In this document: in pieces, positions 1-15,000 of the stretch
Layout of the letters: each line of letters begins with the position of its first letter
Position numbering within the stretch: the first letter of the stretch is position 1
DNA from: CBDBJR01 sp965206445
GTDB lineage: Bacteria > Pseudomonadota > Gammaproteobacteria > Arenicellales > Poriferihabitantaceae
Reading direction: 5' to 3'
Length of the DNA: 64,000 nucleotides
Assembly: GCA_965206445.1 (NCBI GenBank)
Contig: CBDBJR010000002.1
Location: 248,001 to 312,000 of the forward strand
Made by a program: the position numbers and the translations under genes
The notes under the pieces: model-generated
Told to the model about the DNA's origin: nothing
Seen by the model: the letters and a program-made list of their open reading frames with translations, nothing else
The model's database searches: none

Positions 1-1
1 C

Positions 2-3000
2 ATCACCGATCTGGCAAACATTCCAAGGCTTTCTTTGAACGGGAAAGGCATCGCTTCGCTGCAAAACGGCGATTTTGCCGGCTTGTCGGCGCTGCGGCAG
101 TTGTATTTGTTCGACAACGACCTGGATGCACTGCCCGCCACCATTTTTGCCGGCTTGACGGCGCTGCAGGTGTTGGAGTTGTTCAACAATGACCTGGATG
201 CACTGCCCGCCACCATCTTTGACGGTCTGGATAGGCTTGCTACTTTGCGAATGTTCGACAACCCGTTCACGGCGGACACCGGACTGCCCGCCGGCATCTT
301 TGACGACGTGCTGGATATCCTGGGCCCCATTGCAACAACCGGAAACAGCGACTTTGTGATTGACCAAACCGTCCGCCGCGCCCATTTTGTCTGCTCGCGT
401 GCCGACTTTGCGGCGATTGTCATGGCGACCACCGGCGTGACCGACTGCCTGCGCATCAGCTCCGCACAACTCAACGCCTACCTCGCGGCGAGGGACGCCA
501 CCTTGAGCGGTCTGACCCTGTCCGACGGCACCGACACCTTCTCCCTCACCCCGGTGTTCGCCTTCGGTACCACGGGCTATACCGTCTCGGTCGCCAACAG
601 CGTCACCAGCGTGACCGTGACACCGACCGCCACCAATGCCGTCGCCACGATTACCGTCAACGGCGACACTGTCACCAGCGGCAGCGCCAGCGACCCGATT
701 CCCCTGGCCGCAGGCGGGACCACGACAATTACCACACTCGTCACCGTCGCCACCGGGGGCGCCGTGATGACCTATACCATCACCGTCACCCGCGCAGCCT
801 TTACCGCGCCCGCCACCCTGACCGGCACGCTGACCGAAGCCAACCTGTTCGCCGCCACGGCGCCGACCGTCACCGTCACGCTGGCCAACACCGCATACGA
901 GGCGGCCCCGGGCACCCTGATGCCAAGCCACTTCAGCCTGACGGATAGCGTCGCCGGGACTGTGCGCGTGAGCGATTTCACCCGCGACAGCGCCACCGTC
1001 GCCACGCTGACGCTGGCGTACAGTGGCGAGGACATCACCACCACCGGTACCCTGTCCGTCATCCTCGCCGCCGCCGGCCACTCTGGCACCGACGACCTGA
1101 TGACCAGCACCATCGCTATTACCGCCAGCGCCGGCGCCAATGTCTGCGGGCGCACGGCACAGGTGCGAGATGAGATTGTCAGACAGTCCTTTGCCACCGA
1201 ATGCACGAGCGTGACCGACTTGGCAATCATTACAAGGCTTTTTTTGTTCAATCAAGACATCGCTTCGCTGCAAAACGGCGATTTTGCCGGCTTGACGGCG
1301 CTGCAGAGGTTGTGGTTGTACAACAACGACCTGGAGGCACTGCCCGCCACCATTTTTGCCGGCTTGACGTCGCTGCGGTCGTTGCTTTTGCAGAACAACG
1401 ACCTGGAGGCACTGCCCGCCACCATTTTTGCCGGCTTGACGTCGCTGCAGACTTTGTTTTTGCAGAACAACGCCCTGGCACTGCCCGCCACCATTTTTGC
1501 CGGCTTGACGTCGCTGCGGGAGTTGCGTTTGGACAGCAACGACCTGGAGGCACTGCCCGCCACCATTTTTGCCGACTTATCGGCGCTGCAGTTTTTGGGT
1601 TTGGACAACAACGACCTGGAGGCACTGCCCGCCACCATTTTTGCCGGCTTGACGTCGCTGCGGTCGTTGCTTTTGCAGAACAACGCCCTGGAGGCACTGC
1701 CCGCCACCATTTTTGCCGGTCTGGATAGGCTTGCTACTTTGCGACTGCTCGGCAACCCGTTCACGGCGGACACCGGACTGCCCGCCGGCATCTTTGACGA
1801 CGTGCTGGATACCCTGGGCCCCATTGAAACAACCGGATTCTTCGACTTTGTGATTGACCAAACCGTCCGCGACGCCCATTTTGTCTGCTCGCGTTCCGAC
1901 GTCGATGCCATTGTCGCCGCCACCGCCGGTGTGGATGACTGCCTCCGGGTCACCTCGGCGCAATTCAACGCCTACCTCGCGGCGAGTGGCGCCACGTTGA
2001 GCAACCTGGCCATTTCCGACGGTGCCCTCACCCCGGTGTTCGACCCCGCCGTCGCCGACTATACGGTCACCGTCTTCAACCGCGTCACCGCCGTGACCGT
2101 CACGCCGACCGCCGCAGGGGCTGGCGCCACCATTACCGTCAACACCGTCCCCGTAGTCAGCGGCGCCCCCAGTGAAGACATTGTCCTGCCGACGCCGGGC
2201 ATGGCGGTGCCGATTACCATTGAGGTCACCAGCGCCGGCATCACGGGGACCTACAGGTTGATGGTGACCCGCGCCGCACTGCCGGGCATCACCGGTATTG
2301 CGTTGACCTCAAACGCCGGCGACGACAATGTCTACGTGAATGGCGACGCGATTGAAGCGACAGTCACCTTCAGCAAGGCGGTCACCGTCACCGGCCAGCC
2401 GCAACTGGCGCTGACCGTGGGCACGGCGGCGCGCCAGGCCGTCTATGCCAGAGGCAGCATGACCCCGGAACTGGTGTTCAGCTACACGGTGGCCGGCAAC
2501 GACGAGGACGATGATGGCGTGAGCATCGGCATCAATGCGCTGACCCACACCACCGGCGCCGGCGGCAGTGCGATTCTGGACGCGGACGACGCCACCGTCG
2601 ACGCGCTGATCACGCATAGTGTGACGGTGGACGCTCCCAACGCACATGCAGTAGACGGCAGCATCGTCGTCCCGAGGGTGGACCGTGTCGTCATCAGCAG
2701 CGTCACCGGCCCGTATGCCCTGGGCGGAACGATTGCGTTGACGGTGACCTTCAGCGAAGCGGTCACGGTGGACACCGCCGCCGGCCTGCCGCGGATACCG
2801 CTGATGGTGGGCACGGCGACGCGCCAGGCGGTCTACGACAGCGGCCGCAGCACGACCACGGCGCTGGTATTCCGCTACACGGTGGTCGACGACGACAGCG
2901 ACCCCAATGGGTTTGAAGTGGCGGGCAGCGCACTGGAGCTGAACAACAGCGCCATCCGGGACGCCGACGGCAACGCCGCGATACTCGCTCACGCTGCCAT

Positions 3001-6000
3001 TGCCGCTGCCGCCGCCAATCGGGTGGACACCGCCGCGCCGACGGTGCGCAGCGCATCCGTCAACGCCGACAGCCTGACGCTGAATTATAACGAGCCGTTG
3101 GACCAGGCCTCTGTTCCGGCCGATGGCGCCTACGCGCTCACGGCCACTTCCGGCCCGGCGCCGGCGGTCACCGATGTGGCCATCAACGGCGACGTTGTGA
3201 CGCTGACGCTGAATGCGGCCGTCACCCGCGCCGATACCGTCACGGTGCGCTACACGCCCGGCGGCGCCCCGGTGCGGGACGTGGCCGGCAACAATGCCGC
3301 CCTGTTGAGCGGTGGGGCTGTGACCAACGCCACGCCGGCGCCGGTCGCGACCGCACCGGCCAATCAGAGCTATGCAGTCGGCAGCGCGATCATCCCCCTG
3401 ACCCTGGCGGCCGGCCCCTCCAATCCGGGGGAGACGACCTACGCCCTGACCGGGCCGAACGCCGGGCCGGGTGACGACGACTTGCCCGCCGGTCTGACCT
3501 TTGCCCCGGCCACCCGCATCCTGTCCGGCACGCCGACCACCACCGCCGGCGCCGTCAGGCTGACCTACACGGTCAGCGACAGCGTGAGTAGCGACACGGC
3601 GACCTTTGACGTCACCATCACCCTCCTGCCCCCTGTGGCCATGTTGACCGGCCCGCTGACCGAAGCCGGCCTGTTCGCCACACCGGCGCCGACGGTCACC
3701 ATCGCACTGACCCACACCGCATACATGCCCCCCGAAGCTCTGCTGCCGAGCCACTTCACGCCGACCGACACCGTTGACGGCACGGTGACGGTCATCGGTG
3801 TCACCCGCACCACTGACACCACCGCCACGCTGACGCTCGGCTATGACAATGTGGACATCACCACCGGCGCCCTGTCCTTCACTGTCGCCGACGCCGCTCA
3901 CATCGGCCGCGGCGACCTGCCGACCGGCGACATCCCGATTACCGCCAGCGCCGGCGTCAACATCTGCGGCCGCACGGCACAGGTGCGGGATGAGATTGTC
4001 GCGGAGTCCACCGCCACCGAATGCACGAGCATCACCGACCTGGCAAACATTCGATTTCTTTTTTTGGGCGGGCAAGGCATCGCTTCGCTGCAAAACGGCG
4101 ACTTTGCCGGCTTGACGGCGCTGCAGGTGTTGCATTTGTTCACCAACGACCTGGATGCACTGCCGGCCACCATTTTTGCCGGCTTGACGGCGCTGCAGTT
4201 TTTGGATTTGGCCAACAACGACCTGGATGCACTGCCCGCCACCATCTTTGACGGTCTGGACAGGCTTGCTACTTTGCGAATGGTCGACAACCCGTTCACG
4301 GCGGACACCGGACTGCTCGCCGGCATCTTTGACGACGTGCTGGATACCCTGGGCCCCATTGCAACAACCGGGTCCATCGGCTTTGTGATTGACCAAACCG
4401 TCCGCGACGCCCATTTTGTCTGCTCGCGTGCCGACGCTGCGGCGATTGTCATGGCGACCACCGGCGTGACCGACTGCCTGCGTATCAGCGCCGCACAACT
4501 CAACGCCGACCTCGCGGCGAGGGGCGCCACCCTGGCCGGCACGCTGACCGAAGCCACCCTGTTCGCCGCCACGGCGCCGACCGTCACCGTCACGCTGGCC
4601 AACACCGCATACGAGGCGGCCCCGGGCACCCTGATGCCAAGCCACTTCAGCGTGACGGATACCGTCGCCGGGACTGTGCGCGTGAGCGATTTCACCCGCG
4701 ACAGCGCCACCGTCGCCACGCTGACGCTGGCGTACAGCGGCGAGGACATCACCACCGCCGGTACCCTGTCCGTCATCCTCGCCGCCGCCGGCCACACGGG
4801 CACCGACGACCTGATGACCGGCACCATCGCTATTACCGCCAGCACCGGCGCCAATGTCTGCGGGCGGACGGTACAGGTGCGGGATGCGATTGTCAGACAG
4901 TCCTCTGCCACCGAATGCACGAGCATCACCGACCTGGCAAACATTCGATTTCTTGAGTTTGTCGGGCAAAGCATTGCTTCGCTGCAAAACGGCGATTTTG
5001 CCGGCTTGTCGGCGCTGCAGGTGTTGGTTTTGAACAACAACGACCTGGATGCACTGCCGGCCACCATTTTTGCCGGCTTGACGGCGCTGCAGGGGCTGGA
5101 TTTGGGCGCAAACCGCCTCTCTTCACTTGATGCCACCATTTTTGCCGGCTTGTCGGCGCTGGAGGAGTTGGTTTTGAACACCAACGACCTGGATGCACTG
5201 CCGGCCACCATTTTTGCCGGCTTGTCGGCGCTGCGGGGGCTGGATTTGGGCGCAAACCGCCTCTCTTCACTTGATGCCACCATTTTTGCCGGCTTGACGG
5301 CGCTGCAGGTGTTGGATTTGGCCAACAACGACCTGGATACACTGCCCGCCACCATCTTTGACGGTCTGGACAGGCTTGCTACTTTGCGAATGGTCGCCAA
5401 CCCGTTCACGGCGGACACCGGACTGCCCGCCGGCATCTTTGACGACGTGCTGGATACCCTGGGCCCCATTGCAACAACCGGATTCAGCGGCTTTGTGATT
5501 GACGACACCGTCCGCGACGCCCATTTTGTCTGCTCGCGTGCCGACGCTGCGGCGATTGTCATGGCGACCACCGGCGTGACCAACTGCCTGCGCATCAGCG
5601 CCGCACAACGCAACGCCGCCCTCCCGCTGGTGACGGACGCCACGTTGAGCGGCCTGGCCCTGTCTGGCGGCATCCTGAACCCGCCGTTCGCCGCCGGCAC
5701 CACGACCTATGAGGCCTCGGTACTCATCGACGTCGCCACGGTGACTGTGACGCCGATCGCCACGACCGGCGCCACGATTCGCGTGGACGGCACTGCAGTG
5801 GCCAGCGGCAACCCCAGCGCCGCCATTGCCCTGACGGCAGGCACGCCGAGGGACATTCCCATCATGGTCACCGCCGCCGACACCACCACCAGGATGACCT
5901 ACACGGTCACCTTCACCCGCGCAGCCTCGACCGCGCCCACCGCCACCCTGGCCGGCACGCTGACCGAAGCAAACCTGTTCGACGCCACGGCGACCGTCAC

Positions 6001-9000
6001 CGTCATGCTGGCCAACACCGCATACGCGGCCCCGGGCACCCTGATGCCAAGCCACTTCAGCGTGACGGATACCGTCGCCGGGACTGTGCGCGTGAGCGAT
6101 TTCACCCGCGACAGCGCCACCGTCGCCACGCTGACGCTGGCGTACAGCGGCGAGGACATCACCACCGCCGGCACCCTGTCCGTCACCCTCGCCGCCGCCG
6201 GCCACACTGTCGCCGACGACCTGATGACCAACACCATCGCTATTACCGCCAGCGCCGGCGCCAACATCTGCGACCGCACGCCACAGGTGCGGGATGCCAT
6301 TCTCGCCAGCATCAGCCCCCGCCCCAGCGACTGCACCAATGTGCCGACGACGGAGCCGGGGCTGCTATCTGTGACGCGCCTTAGTCTGACTGGTCAAGGC
6401 ATCACGGCGCTGCGAAGCGGCGACTTTGCCGGCTTGTCGGCACTTCAGTTTTTGGACCTGCGCGGCAACACCCTCGACACATTTGATGCCGGTCTGTTTA
6501 ACGGCCTGGCGGCGCTTGATGATTTGCTTTTGAGTGGCAACAGATTCAGGGCGGGAACCGGACTGCCCGCCGGCGTCTTTGACGACGTGCTGGACACCCT
6601 GGACGCCATTGCAACAACCGGAAACGGCGACTTTTTGATTGACGCCACCGTCCGCGAGGCCCATTTTGTCTGCTCGCGTGCCGACGCTGCGGCGATTGTC
6701 ATGGCGACCACCGGCGTGACCGACTGCCTGCGCATCAGCGCCGCACAACTCAACACCGCCATTCCGCTGGTGAGGGACGCCACCTTGAGCGGCCTGACCC
6801 TGTCCGACGGCACCGACACCTTCCCCCTCACCCCGGTGTTCGCCTCCGGCACCACGACCTATACCGTCGCCGTCGCCAACAGCGTCACCAGTGTGACGGT
6901 CACGCCGACCGCCACCCGGAGCGGCGCCACGATTACCGTCAACGGCGCCGCCGTCACCAGCGGCAGCGCCAGCAACGCCATTGACCTGATGCCGGGCGTG
7001 GCGATGCCGATTACCATTGTCGTCACCGCCGTCAACGGCGCCACCACGGCAACCTACACGGTGATGGTCACCCGCGCGGCGCCGCCCACCGCCACCCTGG
7101 CCGGCACGCTGACCGAAGCCAACCTGTTCGCCGCCACGGCGCCGACCGTCACCGTCACGCTGGCCAACACCGAATACGCGGCCCCGGGCACCCTGATGCA
7201 AAGCCACTTCAGCGTGACGGATACCGTCGCCGGGATTGTGCGCGTGCGCGATGTCACCCGCGACAGCGCCACCGTCGCCACGCTGACGCTGGCGTACAGC
7301 GGCGAGGACATCACCACCGCCGGTACCCTGTCCGTCATCCTCGCCGCCGCCGGCCACACGGGCACCGACGACCTGATGACCAGCCCCATCGCTATTACCG
7401 CCAGCGCCGGCGCCAATGTCTGCGGGCGGACGGCACAGGTGCGGGATGAGATTGTCAGACAATCCTCTGCCACCGAATGCACGAGCATCACCGACCTGGC
7501 AGACATTACAGGGCTTTTTTTGTTCGGATTGTTCGGGCAAAGCATCGCTTCGCTGCAACCCGGCGATTTTGCCGGCTTGACGGCGCTGCAGGTGTTGGAG
7601 TTGTTCAACAACGACCTGGATGCACTGCCCGCCACCATCTTTGTCGGCTTGACGGCGCTGCGGGAGTTGGGTTTGGCCAACAACGACCTGGATGCACTGC
7701 CCGCCACCATCTTTGACGGTCTGGACAGGCTTGCTACTTTGCGCATGTTCAACAACCCGTTCACGGCGGACACCGGGCTGCCCGCCGGCATCTTTGACGA
7801 CGTGCTGGATACCCTGGGCCCCATTACAACAACCGGATCCAACGGCTTTGCGATTGACCAAACCGTCCGCGACGCCCATTTTGCCTGCTCCCGTTCCGAC
7901 TTCCTGGCCATTGCCGCCGCCGCCGGTGTGAATGACTGCCTCCGGGTCACCTCGGCGCAATTCAACGCCTACCGCGCGGCGAATGACGCCACCCTGGCCG
8001 GCACGCTGACCGAAGCCACCCTGTTCGCCGCCACGGCGCCGACCGTCAGCGTCACGCTGGCCAACACCGCATACGAGGCGGCCCCGGGCACCCTGATGCC
8101 AAGCCACTTCAGCCTGACGGATAGCGTCGCCGGGACTGTGCGCGTGAGCGATTTCACCCGCGACAGCGCCACCGTCGCCACGCTGACGCTGGCGTACAGC
8201 GGCGAGGACATCACCACCGCCGGTACCCTGTCCGTCACCCTCGCCGCCGCCGGCCACACGGGCACCGACGACCTGATGACCAGCACCATCGCTATTACCG
8301 CCAGCACCGGCGCCAATGTCTGCGGGCGGACGGCACAGGTACGGGATGCGATTGTCAGACAGTCCTCTGCCACCGAATGCACGAGCATCACCGACCTGGC
8401 AAACATTCCAAGTCTTTTTTTGGACGGGCGAAACATCGCTTCGCTGCAAAACGGCGATTTTGCCGGCTTGACGGCGCTGCAGGTGTTGTATTTGGACAAC
8501 AACGACCTGGATGCACTGCCCGCCACCATTTTTGACGGTCTGGACAGGCTTGTTACTTTGCGAATGGTCGACAACCCGTTCACGGCGGACACCGGTCTGC
8601 CCGTCGGCATCTTTGACGACGTGCTGGATACCCTGGGCCCCATTACAACACCCGGATTCAACGGCTTTGCGATTGACCAAACCGTCCGCGACGCCCATTT
8701 TGCCTGCTCCCGTTCCGACTTCCTGGCCATTGCCGCCGCCGCCGGTGTGAATGACTGCCTCCGGGTCACCTCGGCGCAATTCAACGCCTACCTCGCGGCG
8801 AATGACGCCACCCTGGCCGGCACGCTGACCGAAGCCACCCTGTTCGCCGCCACGGCGCCGACCGTCACCGTCACGCTGGCCAACACCGCATACGAGGCGG
8901 CTCCGGGCACCCTGATGCAAAGCCACTTCAGCGTGACGGATACCGTCGCCGGGACTGTGAGTGTGAGCGATTTCACCCGCGACAGCGCCACCGTCGCCAC

Positions 9001-12000
9001 GCTGACGCTGGCGTACAGCGGCGAGGACATCACCACCACCGGTACCCTGTCCGTCATCCTCGCCGCCGCCGGCCACACGGGCACCGACGACCTGATGACC
9101 AGCACCATCGCTATTACCGCCAGCACCGGCGCCAACATCTGCGGGCGGACGGCACAGGTGCGGGATGCGATTGTCAGACGGTCCTCTGCCACCGAATGCA
9201 CGAGCATCACCGACCTGGCAGACATTACAGTGCTTCCTTTGTTCGGGCGAAACATCGCTTCGCTGCAAAACGGCGATTTTGCCGGCTTGTCGGCGCTGGA
9301 GGTTTTGTTTTTGCACCGCAACGCCCTGGAGGCACTGCCCGCCACCATTTTTGCCGGCTTGACGTCGCTGCGGCGGTTGGAGTTGCGCAACAACGACCTG
9401 GATGCACTGCCCGCCACCATTTTTGCCGGCTTGACGTCGCTGCACGAGTTGGATTTGCGCTACAACGACCTGGATGCACTGCCCGCCACCATTTTTGCCG
9501 GCTTGACGTCGCTGCGGCGGTTGGATTTGGACAACAACGGCCTGGATGCACTGCCCGCCACCATTTTTGCCGGCTTGACGTCGCTGCACGAGTTGGATTT
9601 GCGTAACAACGACCTGGATGCACTGCCCGCCACCATTTTTGACGGCCTGGATAGGCTTGTTACTTTGCGAATGCTCGGCAACCCGTTCACGGCGGACACC
9701 GGACTGCCCGCCGGCATCTTTGACGACGTGCTGGATACCCTGGGCCTCATTCCAACAACCACATCCAGCGACCTCGGCTTTTTGATTGACCAAACCGTCC
9801 GCGACGCCCATTTTGTCTGCTCGCGTTCCGACTTCCTGGCCATTGCCGCCACTGCCGGTGTGAATGACTGCCTCCGGGTCACCTCCGCACAATTCAACAC
9901 CTACCTCGCGACGAATGGCGCCACGTTGGGCAATCTGGCCATTTCCGACGGCGCCCTCACCCCGGTGTTTACCCCCGCCGTCGCCGACTATACCGTCACC
10001 GTCCTCAACCGCGTCACCGCTGTGACCGTCACGCCGACCGCCGCAGGGGCTGGCGCCACCATTACCGTCAACACCGTGCCCGTAGTCAGCGGCGCCCCCA
10101 GTGGAGACATTGTCCTGCCGACGCCGGGCATGGCGGTGCCGATTACCATTGAGGTCACCAGCGCCGGCGTCACGGGGGCCTACAGGTTGATGGTGACCCG
10201 CGCCGCACCGCCGGGCATCACCGGTATTGCGTTGACCTCAAACGCCGGCGACGACAATGTCTACGCGAATGGCGACGCGATTGAAGCGACAGTCACCTTC
10301 AGCAAGGCGGTCACCGTCACCGGCCAGCCGCAACTGGCGCTGACCGTGGGCACGGTGGTGCGCCAGGCCGTCTACGCCAGAGGCAGCATGACCCCGGAAC
10401 TGGTGTTCAGCTACACGGTGGCTGGCAACGACGAGGACGATGATGGCGTGAGCATCGGCATCAATGCGCTGACCCACACCACCGGCGCCGGCGGCAGTGC
10501 GATTCTGGACGCGGACGACGCCACCGTCGACGCGCTGATCACGCACAATGTGACGGTGGACGCTCCCAACGCACATGCAGTAGACGGCATCGTCCCGAGG
10601 GTGGACCGTGTCGTCATCAGCAGCGTCACCGGCCCGTATGCCCTGGGCGAAACGATTGAGTTGACGGCGACCTTCAGCGAAGCGGTCACGGTGGACACCG
10701 CCGCCGGCCTGCCGCGGATACCGCTGACGGTGGGCACGGCGACGCGCCAGGCGGTCTACGACAGCGACAGCAGCACGGCCATGGCGCTGGCATTCCGCTA
10801 CACGGTGGTCGACGACGACAGCGACCCCAATGGGTTTGAAGTGGCGGGCAGCGCACTGGAGCTGAACAACAGCGCCATCCGGGACGCCGACGGCAACGCC
10901 GCGATACTCGCTCACGCTGCCATTGCCGCCGCCGACGTCAATCGGGTGGACACCGCCGCGCCGACGGTGCGCAGCGCATCCGTCAACGCCGACAGCCTGA
11001 CGCTGAATTATACTGAGCCGTTGGACCAGGCCTCTGTTCCGGCCGATGGTGCCTACGCGCTCACGGCCACTTCCGGCCCGGCGCCGGCGGTCAACGATGT
11101 GGCCATCAACGGCAACGTTGTGACGCTGACGCTGAATGCGGCCGTCACCCGCGCCGATACCGTCACGGTGAGCTACACGCCCGGCGACGCCCCGGTGCGG
11201 GACGTGGCCGGCAACAATGCCGCCCTGTTGAGCGGTGGGGCTGTGACCACCGCCGCGCCGGCGCCGGTCGCGACCGTACCGGTCAATCAGAGCTATACAG
11301 TCGGCAGCGCGATCACCCCCCTGACCCTGGCGGCCGGCCCCTCCAATCCGGGGGAGACGACCTACACCCTGACCGGGCCGAACGCCGGGCCGGGCGACGA
11401 CGACTTGCCCGCCGGTCTGACCTTTGCCCCGGCCACCCGCGTCCTGTCCGGCACGCCGACCACCGCCGGCGCCGTCAGGCTGACCTACACGGTCCGCGAC
11501 AGCGTGAGTAGCGACACGGCGACCTTTGACGTCACCATCACCCTCTCGACCCTCGTGGCCATGTTGACCGGCACGCTGACCGAAGCCGGCCTGTTCGCGA
11601 CACCGGCGCCGACGGTCACCATCGCACTGACCCACACCGCATACATGCCCCCCGACGCTCTGCTGCCGAGCCACTTCACGCCGACCGACACCGTCGACGG
11701 CACGGTGACGGTCATCAGTGTCACCCGCGCCACTGACACCACCGCCACGCTGACGCTCGGCTATGACAACGTGGACATCACCACCACGGGCGCCCTGTCC
11801 TTCACCGTTGCCGACGCCGCTCACATTGACCGCGGCGTTCTGACGACCGGCCCCATCCCGATTACCGCCAGCGCCGGCGTCAACATCTGCGGTCGCACGG
11901 CACAGGTGCGGGATGCCATCCTCGCCGCCATCATGCCCACCCCCACCGATTGCACCAATGTGCCGCCGGCGGGGCTGCAAGCGGTGACAGTCCTTAATTT

Positions 12001-15000
12001 GGTCGGTCGAAGCATCGGTGAGCTGCAAAACGGTGATTTTGCCGGCTTGACGGCGCTGGGGAGTTTGAATTTGACCAACAACGACCTGGATGCACTGCCC
12101 ACCACCATCTTTGACGGCTTGTCGGCGCTGTTGCGGTTGGATTTGGCCAACAACGACCTGGATGCACTGCCCGCCACCATTTTTGCCGGCTTGACGGCGC
12201 TGCTGCGGTTGGATTTGGCCAACAACGACCTGGATGCACTGCCCGCCACCATCTTTGACGGTCTGGATAGGCTTAGTACTTTGCGAATGTTGGCCAACCC
12301 GTTCACGGCGGACACCGGACTGCCCGCCGGCATCTTTGACGACGTGCTGGATACCCTGGGCCCCATTGCAACAACCGGGTCCATCGGCTTTGTGATTGAC
12401 CAAACCGTCCGCGACGCCCATTTTGTCTGCTCGCGTTCCGACTTCCTGGCCATTGCCGCCGCCGGTGTGAATGACTGCCTCCGGGTCACCTCGGCGCAAT
12501 TCAACGCCTACCTCGCGCGCCTCGTGGGGAATGGCGCCACGTTGAGCAATCTGGCCATTTCCGACGGCGCCCTCACCCCGGTGTTTGCCTCCGCCGTCGC
12601 CGACTATGCCGTCACCGTCCTCAACCGCGTCACCGCCGTGACCGTCACGCCGACCGCCGCACGGGCTGGCGCCACCATTACCGTCAACACCGTGCCCGTA
12701 GTCAGCGGCGCCCCCAGTGGAGACATTGTCCTGCCGACGCCGGGCAGGGCGGTGCCGATTACCATTGAGGTCACCAGCGCCGGCGTCACGGGGGCCTACA
12801 GGTTGATGGTGACCCGCGCCGCACCGCCGGGCATCACCGGTATTGCGTTGACCTCAAACGCTGGCGACGACAATGTCTACGCGAATGGCGACGCGATTGA
12901 AGCGACAGTCACCTTCAGCAAGGCGGTCACCGTCACCGGCCAGCCGCAACTGGCGCTGACCGTGGGCACGGCGGCGCGCCAGGCCGTCTACGCCAGAGGC
13001 AGCATGACCCCGGAACTGGTGTTCAGCTACACGGTGGCCGGCAACGACGAGGACGATGATGGCGTGAGCATCGGCATCAATGCGCTGACCCACACCACCG
13101 GCGCCGGCGGCAGTGCGATTCTGGACGCGGACGACGCCACCACCGACGCGCTGATCACGCACAATGTGACGGTGGACGCTCCCAACGCACATGCAGTAGA
13201 CGGCATCGTCCCGAGGGTGGAGCGTGTCGTCATCAGCAGCGTCACCGGCCCGTATGCCCTGGGCGAAACGATTGCGTTGACGGCGACCTTCAGCGAAGCG
13301 GTCACGGTGGACACCGCCGCCGGCCTGCCGCGGATACCGCTGACGGTGGGCACGGCGACGCGCCAGGCGGTCTACGACAGCGGCCGTAGCACGACCACGG
13401 CGCTGGCATTCCGCTACACGGTGGTCGACGACGACAGCGACCCCAATGGGTTTGAAGTGGCGGGTAGCGCACTGGAGCTGAACAACAGCGCCATCCGGGA
13501 CGCCGCCGGCAACGACGCGATACTCGCTCACGCTGCCATTGCTGCCGCCGACGCCAATCGGGTGGACACCGCCGCGCCGACGGTGCGCAGCGCATCCGTC
13601 AACGCCGACAGCCTGGTCCTGAACTATAACGAGCCGTTGGACCAGGCCTCTGTTCCGGCCAATGGCGCCTACGCGCTCACGGCCACTCCCGGCCCGGCGC
13701 CGGCGGTCACCGATGTGGCCATCAACGGCGACGTTGTGACGCTGACGCTGAATGCGGCCGTCACCCACGCCCAGACCGTCATGGTGAGCTACACGCCCGG
13801 CGGCGCCCCGGTGCGGGACGTGGCCGGCAACAATGCCGCCCTGTTGGACGGTGGGGCTATGACCACCGCCGCGCCGGCGCCGGTCGCGACCGCACCGGTC
13901 AATCAGAGCTATGCAGTCGGCAGCGCGATCATCCCCCTGACCCTGGCGGCCGGCCCCTCCAATCCGGGGGAGACGACCTACACCCTGACCGGGCCGAACG
14001 CCGGGCCGGGCGACGACGACTTGCCCGCCGGCCTGACCTTTACCCCGGCCACCCGCATCCTGTCCGGCACGCCGACCACCGTCGGTGCCGTCACGCTGAC
14101 CTACACGGTCAGCGACGGCGTGAGTACCGACACGGCGACCTTTGTCACCATCACCACCCTGCCCCCCGTGGCCATGTTGACCGGCACGCTGACCGAAGCC
14201 AACCTGTTCGCCGCCACGGCGCCGACCGTCACCGTCACGCTGGCCAACACCGAATACGCGGCCCCGGGCACCCTGATGCAAAGCCACTTCAGCGTGACGG
14301 ATACCGTCGCCGGGACTGTGCGCGTGAGCGATTTCACCCGTGACAGCGCCACCGTCGCCACGCTGACGCTGGCGTACAGCGGCGAGGACATCACCACCAC
14401 CGGTACCCTGTCCGTCACCCTCGCCGCCGCCGGCCACACTGTCGCCGACGACCTGATGACCGGCAGCATCGCTATTACCGCCAGCGCCGGCGCCAACATC
14501 TGCGGCCGCACGGCACAGGTGCGGACCGCTATCCTCGCGACGTCCTCGGCCACCGAATGCACGAGCGTGGATAATCTGGCGATGATTACGGTGCTTGATC
14601 TGAACAACATGGGCATCACGGCATTGCGAAGCGGCGACTTTGCCGGCTTGTCGGCACTTCAGACTTTGAATTTGTACGAAAACGCTCTCGTCACACTTGA
14701 TGCCGGTCTGTTTGCCGGCTTGTCGATGCTTGAGACTTTGAATTTGTACGAAAACGCTCTCGTCACACTTGATGCCGACCTGTTTGCCGGCTTGTCGGCG
14801 CTTCAGACTTTGAATTTGTACCACAACGCTCTCGACACACTTGATGCCGATCTGTTTGCCGACTTGTCGGCGCTTCAGACTTTGAATTTGGGCCGAAACA
14901 ACCTTTCCCCCGATGCCGATCTGTTTGACGGTTTGACGGCGCTTGAGACTTTGAATTTGTCCTACAACGCTCTCGTCACACTTGATGCCGATCTGTTTGC